Shown piece after piece: positions 43,710 to 54,688 of a stretch of DNA of 64,000 nt. This DNA is from Isoetes taiwanensis (Eukaryota > Streptophyta > Lycopodiopsida > Isoetales > Isoetaceae). Below the pieces are notes generated by a model. It was given only the letters and a program-made list of their open reading frames with translations, had not been told where the DNA came from and did not search any database. The stretch spans positions 11,048,163 through 11,112,162 of the forward strand of contig JAJEKV010000033.1 in assembly GCA_021234155.1 (NCBI GenBank). The letters run 5' to 3'. Position numbers and translations under genes: made by a program. Positions within the stretch are counted from its first letter, which is position 1; each line of letters opens with the position of its first letter.

Positions 43710-43718
43710 TGTGACGTT

Positions 43719-43754
43719 CCAGGGGAATATACGCTATAAATACGTATATTCCTG
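43719..43754 (+). promoter_or_regulatory. Imperfect palindrome near the LTR start
   Basis: CCAGG-GG-AATATACG pairs with CGTATATTCCTGG around a loop containing CTATAAATA. It is conserved in LTR 2 (from about 52472). Confidence 0.65.
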
Positions 43755-43869
43755 GACCCGTCACTATACAAGTCTATCTTCATAGCCTTGTATACCATAG
43801 ATTGTGGCACTAGGGGGCATGACTAAGTTATTCATATAACTTAGCCAACCTTAGGTTAAGACCATTTTC

Positions 43870-43977
43870 CACGTGGCCTTAACCTATTGGGCACCCGCCA
43901 CATGGTCTTACCCTATTGGAGCCACGTGGCATAACATGTGAACCCTAACCTATAAAGGCCTAAACCCTAACCCTAGG
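43870..43977 (+). promoter_or_regulatory. LTR 1 promoter region: two G-boxes, TATA box, telo-box
   Basis: CACGTG at 43870-43875 and 43923-43928, CTATAAAGG at 43950-43958, and AAACCCTAACCCTAG just after it. G-boxes bind bZIP/bHLH factors, including ABA-type ABRE binders. Telo-boxes near the start site are known in highly expressed plant genes. Confidence 0.6.
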
Positions 43978-45343
43978 CCTCTTTTCTGGCTCCAACAGTC
44001 TGGGAACCTTCTTCGCGCTCGAAACTCCGTTTCGAGAACCGTCTGCTGTGGCACAGCATAGCGTGGCAGCCCCCAGAGCGTGAGCGCATCAGCAGGAGTG
44101 GGAGCTACCTCGAACACCTTGAAGATCATGGAGACGCCGGGATTGGGAGGGAGTGCTTCTGGAGCAGGTATGTGGAGTAGTGCTCTTAGTAGTCCATCTG
44201 GGTTAGTGTTTCGTATCTAGAGTAGAGCCATCCTAGAACCCGTATTCAACATCTTAAACCCTAATCAAGGAACCCTAACTGTAAGTTAGATATGTATGAT
44301 TAGGTTAAGATGTTCTTATGATGATTATCATGTTATGATGCTATGTGATGATGGTTGATCATGTTTGCTCCTCTTGTATTGGGAAGGGGGGTAGAGACCT
44401 AGAGCCATATGTAGTATGCTCCTAGTGTAGATCCCTTAGTTCCTATTATATGCGGCCTGTGCATAGGAACCCACCGGGCTATGGAGGCTATGATGTGACT
44501 CAAAGACTACACAACGGGCTAGAGGCAATGCGAGGAGGAGGATCCCGCCGAAAGTGGGGGCTACTGGGGGATCCCATAGTGAGCTAGGCTTATGGTCGGT
44601 CACTTCGTGTGGGCCGAGCATGGGTCCGACACCTCCCAGGGCGATGGTGTCGCCCTGCCTCAAGAGTTGCAAGTGTCGGCTTGGCTCTTGTTTTGGGGGT
44701 TCGCTGGGTATGAATGGAGGTGTCGCCACGATTCTCTAGCCGCCCGTGGAACCTCTAGACCCCTCGAAGGGGAGATGCAACCCTTCCCGCCTCGACGGCC
44801 CGTGGAGGGAGATGCAACCGGAGTAGTCCCGGCGGGTGATGCCATGGGATTGCGATCCCAAGGCTAGAGTCATGTCGAGAGCCTGATCGAGCCCATCCGC
44901 AAAGTATGCACAGAGGGGCGGATGGAGGGTCAACCCTAGCCATTGTCTATAGCCAGCCCCGCCATTGTTATGACTCGGTTACGCTCTATCTTGAGGCCTA
45001 GCTACCAGGTCATCCTCCTTATGAGTCGGAGCCATGGGTAGGAGCTCTCATGTTTTATGGCATAGGATTATCTTCTTTGCAGTTGTGGATATGTGGATGG
45101 GCTACCCTTCGAGGTAGTATGATGTATTGTTATTGCTAGTTCTGACGTTGTTTATGCTTCCGGCTGCGGATAGGAGCCCATAGGGGAAGGGGCGCGCAAA
45201 GACACCTTTCAGAAAGTCCCTTCCCCGCACTACGGCGATCCCAGTCGCGGGATAGACGGAGGGGCCTGCTCGGTCGGACCGGATGGGGGATTCTCCTGCG
45301 AGTGTAATGCCTACCGGCCGATATTTAGCAGGGAGCGTCACAA

Positions 45344-45355
45344 TGGTATCAGAGC
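45344..45355 (+). other. Primer-binding site (initiator Met tRNA type), copy 1
   Basis: TGGTATCAGAGC, two bases after the LTR end; this is the standard plant iMet-tRNA primer site for minus-strand DNA synthesis. Confidence 0.93.
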
Positions 45356-45931
45356 AATGTTCTTGGTTGACCAAGAGCTAGCCCTGACCATATCCCTGAA
45401 TAAGTAGACTAACTGGCCTAGCTAATGAATGGAATAAGAAATCCAGTCTTCAACCGCGAAATGGGAGAAATTTTTTTCCCATTAGTAGGGTCGTAATTAG
45501 ATTAAGTATAGTCTAAGTGGTGGAAATAATATAATCAAAAGAAACCTTCTAGTAAATTTGAGCTCAAGTTGTTCATGAACCGCACCTTTCAAGCAAAAAA
45601 ATTGAATGAGAAATCGCTCAAAATAAAGCTTGAAAGAAATGGCGTGAAATGACCACTACTTGGCCCAAAAAGGAATTAGGAAATTTTGAGAAATAGTTAA
45701 GTGATTAGGGGAAGTACCTTAATTATTAACCCATAATTATAATAAAATTTACTCTTAAGAAAAAGTAGCTAATAAACCTATAGAAGTGCCCCTACTCCTT
45801 AGAAGTTCCCAAATAGTATCTTGAACCTTCCCCTTACCCTTCTAAGGCGAATTATAAGCTAATCTCCAAAGCTACCATAAGAGTGTCCACCGAACGAACA
45901 GCCGACGAGATCGATCCAAAGGAGCCGTGGA
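45356..45931 (+). other. Chromovirus 5' internal leader, truncated at the duplication junction
   Basis: Same as 54111-54688 apart from a few differences. It ends at GAGCCGTGGA, where family A sequence (ATGTAAGCTGGC) begins. Confidence 0.85.
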
Positions 45932-47047
45932 ATGTAAGCTGGCTGAGCGTTATCCTGCTAACGGGGCCTGTATGTAGGCTGGCTGAGCTACCCATTGTCC
46001 CGGAGTTTGTTATGATGGTTTGGTACTCTGGTTATGTTCTTTGCTCTTGATGTTCATGATGTTTTCTTTATTGTCATAGTCTAGCGTTGCACCATAATAG
46101 GTTCTTGTGTCTTTGAGTCGTTTATGTTTGTTATTCAAGACTTTCAAGATAGGGATCCCCACTTAGTCACGAGGACTAACCCAGTGAGTGCATATGTGCA
46201 GTGAATGAGCAAGGCGGTGGTCAAGCTAATGGTAGCCAGAGACGAATTGTAGAGCATAGAAGGATTCTGTTGGAGACACCAAAGAGGCAAGAGCTTGGAG
46301 ATCACATCAAGAACGGCATCAAACATCTTCTTACAGGTGGGGTTTTGTTGAGTTAATCTGAGGTATATGGAGTGTCCAGATGAGGCTATGGCGTGGAGCA
46401 CTGTTAGTCTAAGTGTATACATGTAAGTTTCTAAGTTGTTGCATTGTATTTTATCAAAGGCATCATAGCTAATGGATTATCCCCATGGGAGAATGGTTAT
46501 GAGGCAAGTATTGCATTGTGTGGATTGGTAGTATCTTTCCTTGTTCAGCAAAGTACGTAGGCGTCGGAGCTACATCAATGATAGCCATGCTCGCGACTTC
46601 ATCGACGTGATTAGATTGTGATCATCACCCGTTTCAGTAAGTTTAGCTACTCCGACATGGTATTGGATGAGAATTATATGTAAGAAGTATGGTAAGTTAC
46701 TATGACCAACGGATTTATCAGAAGCAAATGTGGAGTTGCATTCCTTAATGGGGGGAATCGCCTTAGCGTAAGCTGTAAGTATTGTGAAAGTATCAAAAGT
46801 AAATTTACTATAAATTAATTGCTTGTAGGATATAAAAATACTCTTGTATAAATTAATTGTAGTAGAATCCTTTGCATCTTACTTAAAATACTCTTAATTG
46901 GCTAAGTAGCATAGTCGCTTGATTTAGGGCAAAATTGATCCAAATTTCGTACTAAAAGTTGTTAGAATGCTTAGAAATTGTCTAGAAATGCAGTGTAGCA
47001 CTTTAAATTTGTTAAAAATATCCAAAAATAGCTAGAATTGGCCCACC

Positions 47048-47112
47048 CGGGTGGGACCGCGCCAAACGCGTCTGCGTTCGCGACGCAGAGGCCATTCGCG
47101 CGGATTCACCCG
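47048..47112 (+). other. Multi-stem hairpin, unit 1 (copy 2)
   Basis: Three nested stems: CGGGTG (47048-47053) with CACCCG (47107-47112); CCGCGC (47057-47062) with GCGCGG (47098-47103); TCTGCGT (47071-47077) with ACGCAGA (47083-47089). The apical loop is TCGCG. This gives nineteen base pairs in 65 nt. Confidence 0.8.
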
Positions 47113-47218
47113 GTTTGCCCATATTTGCACTTTTAGATATCTTTTTGGTATAAAATAAGTTGCTTTTAAGATCTTATAGTTCCTGAAATTGTTAGATCTT
47201 GGCAAGAATCAAGGTAAT

Positions 47219-47283
47219 CGGGTGAAACCGCGCCAAATGGGTGTGCGTTCTCAACGCAGAGCTCATTGGCGCAGTCTCACCCG
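47219..47283 (+). other. Multi-stem hairpin, unit 2 (copy 2)
   Basis: Same architecture, different bases: CGGGTG (47219-47224) with CACCCG (47278-47283); GCGCC (47230-47234) with GGCGC (47268-47272); TGCGTT (47244-47249) with AACGCA (47253-47258). The 3-nt loop is CTC. Confidence 0.8.
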
Positions 47284-47613
47284 GGTCATATGATTTGAAG
47301 CCAAATTTTTGCAAAATTGCATTGAAAAGGGTCTTAGTACATATGCTAGTCTTCTACCTTGCACTCTAATGTCTTGTAGTACCCCATTCTAGCTTTTCAA
47401 TCCATTTGAACCTCATCTTAGTAAATAAGTATCTTTCTCAGTGCCTAGTAAAGTGCCAAGTGGGTCAATTGAGGTAGAGGGGATAAAGGTATAAAAATAG
47501 GGTTTGTAGAGCAAATAGATATAAGTAATTGTTGTTATGGTAGTAGTTGCCTTGTGCTTAGGGCAATAATATAGGTCAGGAGAACCTTCGTTGCAGATCC
47601 TCGAGCCTCGACA

Positions 47614-48940
47614 ATGGAGACACTCGACAACATCAACGAATTGAAAGCAGAGGGCAAACTTATGGAGGAGACTTCAGCAAAGCAAAAGCCAAGACGGTGT
47701 ACAGGGAAGCCGAACAAAAATAAAGGAGAGCCTATAGGATGGATGATTGCGACATCAAGGATAGACACAAGACTTGCCAAGAGGGCTATGCAACAGCCAA
47801 TGGGCATCATGGCACTTACAAAATTGATCACATGTCAAAGATATTCTCCAAGTGCCATATTGCCTCGAGGAATGGCCCCACATCGATGACTAATGTCATA
47901 GCTACACCACCAACAAGTACACTTCATCGACTTATGGTATCAAGAGCCCTAAAGGATGAGAGACCGACATACCTCCTCGGAAGGGCAACTATCATAGATA
48001 TCCAGGCCATAGTAGTATCAGATTTGGACTTCAAGCAAACATGCTTTGACTAAGGAGGTATTACAAGCGAGCAAGGGTGGGCTCCTCAGGAATAGAAATA
48101 GGGCGAGACTGCAACAAACTTCTTCCTCATCAGCCCCGATACTTCAGAGCAGCTGCATCAACCTCGACAGTACCATCTCAAGATTATAGTCCCTGCACAT
48201 GGATGCACATAAACTCCTCTTAGCAAGAGAAGTTGCATAGTTAGAAGTGGTAAAGCACTCAACATTGTCATCAGCCTTATAGCAGCAGCATGTGGCCGCC
48301 AAGATGAAGAATCAAATCGACAAGCTCAACACAACAACATCAATTCAGGAGTAGAAGAATCATCCTCGAATCTCATAACCTCCAAGGCAGATGAGCGACA
48401 TGAAAGATTCTACACAATGGTGAACATGACCTTCAAGCCTTTGGGATGCAACACCGAGCCTTAGGTCGCCACTACTCCAGCTTTAAGCAAGCTAGAGGAC
48501 CTATCAGATAGTTGAGTTTCTTAGAATTATGGGTGATAGCATCCATGATGGGATTGGGACGAAATTTCGAGTAGATTTTTTTGTCTTTTCTTTTAGAAAG
48601 ATGGACCCAAGAATTGAGCAAAGCTTCAAGGATTGGGAAGAAAATATATGGAGTACAATAATTGTATACATTGCTGGCAGATATCCAACGTATTGGAACC
48701 TCTTCGCGAGCTTGATCACCTCGCTAAGAAGGATTCAATAATAGGATAACCGTCGACTATGTATATGACGAGTACTTCCGCAGCATAAGGAATAATCCGA
48801 CCAAATGAAGGGAAGCAATCTAATAAGTCCGGCCAACTTCTTAGATGGCATCAACTCAAAGGTGGGACTATTTCAAGAAGGCAATAATTAAGAAAGGGTA
48901 GATCCTAGAGTATAGATTAGATCTAAAACAAGAATAATTA
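47614..48940 (+). pseudogene. Chromovirus gag-like region, copy 2
   Basis: The frame METLDNINELKAEGKLM opens at 47614 and shifts within about 90 codons; later frames match copy 1 (IEQSFKDWEENIWSTIIVYI). A TATAAAAATAGGG motif lies near 47490. Domain assignment to gag is positional and tentative. Confidence 0.45.
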
Positions 48941-49509
48941 TCTAATCATATAGTTTTCTATGTGTACCCAAAAGTAATGTCATGCCGACTAAACTTGTGG
49001 CCATAGGATTTATGTAAGTAGTTCTTTAACTTGTAATTTTGCACCTCCTAGATGATGGACATCTTTAAGAGCAAGACTCTTAAGTCTAAAATCTAGGCCA
49101 GTAATTAAGCCAAGGCCAAGTAATTAGCAGCACCAACGGAACAAGAGGCAAGTCGACATCAACCTTAAGCGAAGCAAAGTAGAGCATCGGCACCAACTTA
49201 TGTACATTGGAAATTACGACCTCATAATAAGCATGCAATATTAAAGCTGGCTAAGGCAATAATTGATTATCATAAGCAAGAGATACTTATCCCAGCACCA
49301 AAGGGCAAGCACCTTATAATTTAAGTTAAGTAATTCCAATCGTGCAACGCATGTCAGTAAGGTAATTACTTAGGTACATCATGAGGAATGAGGTCGTACA
49401 TAAGCTACAGGTTGTCGACCCCGACTACAAGAGTAAGAAGGAAGATGCTACTTCGAAACAGTTGCCTCGGCCAATCTCTAAGTTAATCAAGAAGTCCCAT
49501 GATATATCT

Positions 49510-50020
49510 CGAGGTGAAATTTGAGAGCTTTTTGCTCTATAGAGGCATAGAGTCCAAATCACTCTTGCACCGGAGGCAGAGCCGATCAGCAAGGCTCTTT
49601 ATAGAATCAGCACTTCCGAGCTAGCAAAGCTCAAGAAACAGTTGTAGGAGTTGATCAACTTGGGGATCCTTTCGGCCAAGATGGAAGTCTAAAGATGTAT
49701 ATCAACCATGGGCAGCTCATCAAAACAACGACATAATGGATCAGCCCCAAGAAGCAAGATTCTTTTTTTGCGAAATCGACTTAAAGGCGGGGCAATCAGC
49801 AAATAAGGATGAAGGGGGAAGATAATTATAAGACTCCTTCAGAACACGGTATGGGCACTATGATTTCACAATAATGCCCCTAAGTCTATGGAATGCTCCA
49901 CCAACTTGTATGCATTTGAGGAACGACATCTTCGAAGATTCTTTGGATGATTTCTTCATCAATTCTCTTCGACGACATCGTGATCTACAGCAAATCAATG
50001 GAGGAGCATGCAGCCGTGGA
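49510..50020 (+). pseudogene. Ty3/gypsy reverse transcriptase, copy 2
   Basis: Same motif series as copy 1 (LAPEAEPISKALYRIS, QQIRMKGED, NAPPTCMHLRNDIF, FDDIVIYSKS) with extra one-base differences in homopolymers, such as a longer T-run at 49764-49770. Confidence 0.85.
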
Positions 50021-50349
50021 GATGTTAAAATGTCGCCACTCATTGGCAAGCTTTTGAAGCAGCAATTTGCAATGCCATCTCCACTTCCGAAGCGAATTGA
50101 CGCAAGAAGATAGAAGAAGCCAGACTTCCTCAACATGGAGTTCAAGCACATGATGGGCTAGTCCTTACAAGAGTGCAAGAACGGATTAAGAAGAGAAACC
50201 TTCAAATAATTTAAAAAGGAAGGTAATCCTTAATGTCAAAGAACAACTATACTCAAAGCATAAGGAGTAAGAAAAATTTTCCAGGACACGCATAATAGCC
50301 CTATTTCCGGCCATGTAAAATTTATAAAGGCCTACTTCCAGATTAAAAG

Positions 50350-50675
50350 TAGCTACTTCGGCGGACATGAAGAAGCGGATAGTCGATATATCCAAGAATG
50401 TCGAGTGGCATCAGCCCGGAACAAAGGCAGAACAACTTCGAATTCCAGGAGTTTTGGAACCTTGGGCGGTGCCAGACGCCAAGTGGGAAGTCTTCAGCAT
50501 GGTTTTCATAGCGGGCCTTCCAAGGACAACAAGAAGCTTTGAAGCCTTGATGATTGTGGTATATAGTTTATCAAAAGGGCACATACTTGCCATGCCACAC
50601 CATAGACACCGCCTTGGATCTAGCCGTGTGGTCTACATAAGAGTTCTTTTAGGCTGCATGGAAAGCACAGGTTGA
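50350..50675 (+). pseudogene. Ty3/gypsy integrase core fragment, copy 2
   Basis: A 102-codon frame at 50367 with GVLEPWAVPDAKWEVFSMVF and GLPRT as in copy 1. The N-terminal ~15 codons differ from copy 1 by frame, because bases around CG sites differ. Confidence 0.85.
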
Positions 50676-51131
50676 TCATCACCAAAAGAGATCCGAAGTT
50701 CTTTAGCGACGTTTAGCAAGACTTCTTCAACACGAGCTGCACCAACTTGTTGATGAGTTTTGCTTATCATTTGCAGTCAAATCGGCAAAGGGACCGCACC
50801 AACACAATTTTGGAGAGTACGTTGAGAAACTATGATTGGAACAAGTAATCCAAATGGGCCGAGTACATCCAAAGGTCAATTACGCATACAATAATATGAA
50901 GCAAGAGTCATCGAAGATGTCTCCTCCATGATCAGTTACAGTTATCAATGCTTGACCCTAGTTATGTGGCATAATCTAGTGCCCAAGGTGGAAGTTTCTC
51001 AACAACGACAGCATATATGCGGTAGCTTTTGGAAGAAGTGTGGGAGTATCTTCAACAGCATGGGCACATCTGAAGAGTCTAGCAGATAGACATAAAACTC
51101 CTCGAGAGTTGTTTTGTTCTGACAGATAAAG

Positions 51132-51581
51132 TTGGCTCAAGTAAAGGTTAAGCAAGGAAAGCTTCGCATCGGCAATTGTAAGAAGCTCGCCCTAGGTGGG
51201 CCGGTCCGTTCAAGATCTTGGAGAAGAGTGGGCTCTCAAGCCTACAAGTTGGATCTCTTGGCCCACCTTAAGGTCTTCCATGTGAGTTTATTGAAAAGGC
51301 ACGATCCTAACCCTGAGGAGGTTTTGGATACTCCAACTTTGTTGGAAATGATGGAGGATCAAGTTGAAATTGTGCCTGAATTGCTTCTTGATAAGTCATT
51401 CAAGAGGACTAGGTGGTCTCAATTCCTCCAGTATTTGGTCAAGTGGAAGCACTTGCCCATGGAAGACGTGACATGGGTATTGAAGCAGGATTTGGAGAAG
51501 CAATACCCAGAGTTTAGGAAGGAGCTTGATGGGCGAGTCGTCTCCGATTTGATCGGCCGACTTGCCAGGAGGTTAGCTTAG
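51132..51581 (+). pseudogene. Chromovirus integrase C-terminal region with chromodomain, copy 2
   Basis: A 149-codon open frame, identical to copy 1 up to the last ~8 codons (DLIGRLARRLA here, DLIDADLPGG in copy 1), where a CpG-site length difference changes the frame. Confidence 0.88.
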
Positions 51582-52451
51582 TATGTCTCTTAGTTAGCCT
51601 TAAGTTCTGGCTCATGTATTCTAGTTAGTAGAGTGCATGTGCCAGAATCTTGGAACGTGTGGGCGATGATGGGATAAGCCTTTAAGGCATTCTCTAGGCC
51701 AACACGCACCAAGAGGTGCGCATGACCATTAGGGTCATGTGAGTGAGGAATGAGGCATGGTGGGCGATGATGGGACATCGATCGGATGCTCTCTATGCCG
51801 CGATGCGGGGTACGCACACCTGGCCGTAGGAGGGTCATGGTGAAGGTCAAAGTGATCATGCGTGATGATGGGATCGTGAGACGTTCCCTAGCTTAAACCC
51901 CTTGGGGCATGATGCACTAGGGGTACTCGGCACCGGGTAACCGAGTACAAGGTAGCACTTGATCATGGGCAATGATAGGATCATCTTAAATGGTCCTTAA
52001 GCTCAAATCCTTATGGGGCCATGATCGAGTGCAAGGTAGTAGGGTAACCTTGAGCTAGTAGTTCGGCTCAAGGAGGTAGGTAAGGGGGGTGGTCCCCTAA
52101 AACCACAAACTTATTAACTTATATAACGTAATGTGCTACTTGTGCAGGCCAGTGAAGGGAAGCATGAAGGAGGGAGCACGTTACGAGAAGATAGGACTCA
52201 TAGATTTTAGACTAACTATGAACTCCTAAATTAGTTGTAATAATATTGTGTGTATACTTTGATAATAATAGTTGTTATAGCTATATAATTTTGTATAACT
52301 TATAAATATAGTTTTATAATTACATAATAAGTAATTAACGAAAAGTTGATCTTTTCAATAGAGTTAAGTTCATATATTCTTGTTGTGTGCTTTTGCAGGA
52401 TTAGACTAGGTTCGTCACCTTAGTGCAATCTTTGAGGGCAAAGATTGTCCT
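51582..52451 (+). repeat. 3' internal spacer with ~100-bp imperfect repeats, copy 2
   Basis: Colinear with 42824-43696 with almost no differences until the hairpin beside the polypurine tract. Confidence 0.7.
52426..52447 (+). other. Hairpin beside the polypurine tract, copy 2
   Basis: CAATCTTT (52426-52433) pairs with AAAGATTG (52440-52447). The stem bases differ from copy 1 on both sides, yet pairing is preserved. Confidence 0.78.
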
Positions 52452-52462
52452 AAGGGGGGAAA

Positions 52463-54097
52463 TGTGACGTTCCAGGGGAATATACGCTATAAATACGTAT
52501 ATTCCTGGACCCGTCACTATACAAGTCTATCTTCATAGCCTTGTATACCATAGATTGTGGCACTAGGGGGCATGACTAAGTTATTCATATAACTTAGCCA
52601 ACCTTAGGTTAAGACCATTTTCCACGTGGCCTTAACCTATTGGGCACCCGCCACACGGTCTTACCCTATTGGAGCCATGTGGCATAACATGTGAACCCTA
52701 ACCTATAAAGGCCTAAACCCTAACCCTAGGCCTCTTTTAAAACTCCAACAAACGGGAACCTTCTTGGCCTTTCGAAACTCCGTTTTAAGAACCGTCTCTT
52801 GTGGCACGGCATGATAGCGTGGCAGCCCCAAGGCGTGGCGCATCGGCGGGAGTGGGAGCTACCTCGAACACCTTGAAGATCATGGAGACGCCGGGATTGG
52901 GAGGGAGTGCTTCTGGAGCAGGTATGTGGAGTAGTGCTCTTAGTAGTCCATCTGGAAGTTAGCACTCCAGAGGGGTTAGTGTTTCGTATCTAGAGTAGAG
53001 CCATCCTAGAACCCGTATTCAACATCTTAAACCCTAATCAAGGAACCCTAACTGTAAGTTAGATATGTATGATTAGGTTAAGATGTTCTTATGATGATTA
53101 TCATGTTATGATGCTATGTGATGATGGTTGATCATGTTTGCTCCTCTTGTATTGGGAAGGGGGGTAGAGACCTAGAGCCATATGTAGTATGCTCCTAGTG
53201 TAGATCCCTTAGTTCCTATTATATGCGGCCTGTGCATAGGAACCCACCGGGCTATGGAGGCTATGATGTGACTCAGCACTACACAACGGGGCTAGAGGCA
53301 ATGCGGAGGGAGGATCCCTGCCGAGTGGGGGCTACGGGGGATCCCATAGTGGGCTAGGCTTATGGTCGGTCACTTCGTGGGCCGAGCATGGAGTGCGACA
53401 CCTCCTCGGGCGATGGTGTGTGCCTCCTCAAGAGTTGCAAGTGTCGGCTTGGCTCTTGTTTTGGGGGTTCACGGGTATGAATGGTGTGTCGCCACGATTC
53501 TCTAGCAGCACCGTGGAACCTCTAGACCCCGAAGGGGAGATGCAACCCTTCACCGCCTCGGCGGACCCAGGGAGATGCAACCTGGAGTAGTCCCAGATGG
53601 GTGATGCCATGGGATTGCGTGTCCCGAAGGCTAGAGTCATGTCGAGCCCGATCGAGCCCATCCGCAAAGTATGCATGCGAGGGGCGGATGGAGTGGTCAA
53701 CCCTAGCCATTGTCTATAGCCAGCCCCGCCATTGTTATGACTCGGTCTGCTCTATCTTGAGGCCTAGCCAGTCAGTCATCCTCCTTATGAGTCGGAGCCA
53801 TGGGTAGGAGCTCTCATGTTTTATGGCATAGGATTATCTTCTTTGCAGTTGTGGATATGTGGATGGGCTACCCTTCGAGGTAGTATGATGTATTGTTATT
53901 GCTAGTTCTGACATTGTTTATGCTTCGGCGTGATAGGAGCCCATAGGGGAAGGGCGCATAAGACACCTTTGTCCCCTTCCCCGCACTCACGGTGATCCTG
54001 TGTCTGAGGGATGAGGCGGAGGGCCCGTGCGGTGAAGGACCGGATGGGGATTTCTGCGAGTGTACTACTGGGCCGTATATTTAGCGAGGGCGTCACA
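52463..54097 (+). repeat. Chromovirus LTR 2 (1,635 bp)
   Basis: TGTGACG...CGTCACA with a polypurine tract at 52452-52462 and a primer-binding site after it. The first G-box is kept (52623-52628); the second reads CATGTG (52676), a C-to-T change at a CpG. The TATA box is at 52703-52710. LTR 2 has a ~17-bp stretch near 52952-52970 that LTR 1 lacks. Confidence 0.95.
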
Positions 54098-54098
54098 A

Positions 54099-54110
54099 TG
54101 GTATCAGAGC
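54099..54110 (+). other. Primer-binding site (initiator Met tRNA type), copy 2
   Basis: TGGTATCAGAGC two bases after the LTR end, as in copy 1. Confidence 0.93.
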
Positions 54111-54688
54111 AATGTTCTTGGTTGACCAAGAGCTAGCCCTGACCATATCCCTGAATAAGTAGACTAACTGGCCTAGCTAATGAATGGAATAAGAAATCCA
54201 GTCTTGAACCGCGAAATGGGAGAAATTTTTTTCCCATTAGTAGGGTCGTAATTAGATTAAGTATAGTCTAAGTGGTGGAAATAATATAATCAAAAGAAAC
54301 CTTCTAGTAAATTTGAGCTCAAGTTGTTCATGAACCGCACCTTTCAAGCAAAAAAATTGAATGAGAAATCGCTCAAAATAAAGCTTGAAAGAAATGGCGT
54401 GAAATGACCACTACTTGGCCCAAAAAGGAATTAGGAAATTTTGAGAAATAGTTAAGTGATTAGGGGAAGTACCTTAATTATTAACCCATAATTATAATAA
54501 AATTTACTCTTAAGAAAAAAAGTAGCTAATAAACCTATAGAAGTGCCCCTACTCCTTAGAAGTTCCCAAATAGTATCTTGAACCTTCCCCTTACCCTTCT
54601 AAGGCGAATTATAAGCTAATCTCCAAAGCTACCATAAGAGTGTCCACCGAACGAACAGCCGACGAGATCGATCCAAAGGAGCCGTGGA

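Larger units (their letters stand above)
43710..45342 (+). repeat. Chromovirus LTR 1 (1,633 bp)
   Basis: Bounded by the inverted tips TGTGACG...CGTCACA, preceded by a polypurine tract and followed by an iMet-type primer-binding site. It serves as 3' LTR for the internal region on its left and 5' LTR for the truncated internal region on its right. Inside: two CACGTG G-boxes (43870, 43923), a TATA box (43950-43958) and a telo-box-like run AAACCCTAACCCTAG (43962). Confidence 0.95.
37181..45931 (+). repeat. Tandem duplication unit, copy 1 (8,751 bp)
   Basis: Direct repeat with 45932-54688. It contains a family A fragment (37181-38040), the chromovirus internal region (38041-43709), the chromovirus LTR (43710-45342) and the first ~590 bases after the LTR. 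Most AT-rich stretches are identical between the copies. Confidence 0.93.
46792..52462 (+). mobile_element. Ty3/gypsy chromovirus internal region, copy 2 (decayed)
   Basis: Same order as copy 1, with each part displaced by about 8.75 kb. Most frameshifts are shared, so the element had decayed before the duplication. Differences cluster in CpG-rich stretches. Confidence 0.88.
45932..54688 (+). repeat. Tandem duplication unit, copy 2 (8,757 bp)
   Basis: Direct repeat of 37181-45931. The junction at 45931/45932 joins the chromovirus leader to a family A fragment (45932-46791) at a shared TGGA. To the right of 54688 the chromovirus leader continues into its natural sequence. Confidence 0.93.

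Noticed and set aside
44436-44943. Overlapping ORFs inside the chromovirus LTR
   Set aside because: LTRs are not expected to code; frames differ between LTR 1 and LTR 2 because of indels in CG-rich stretches.
47048-47283. Repeated palindromic blocks as a CRISPR array
   Set aside because: Only two units, eukaryotic retroelement context, no cas genes and no spacer series.
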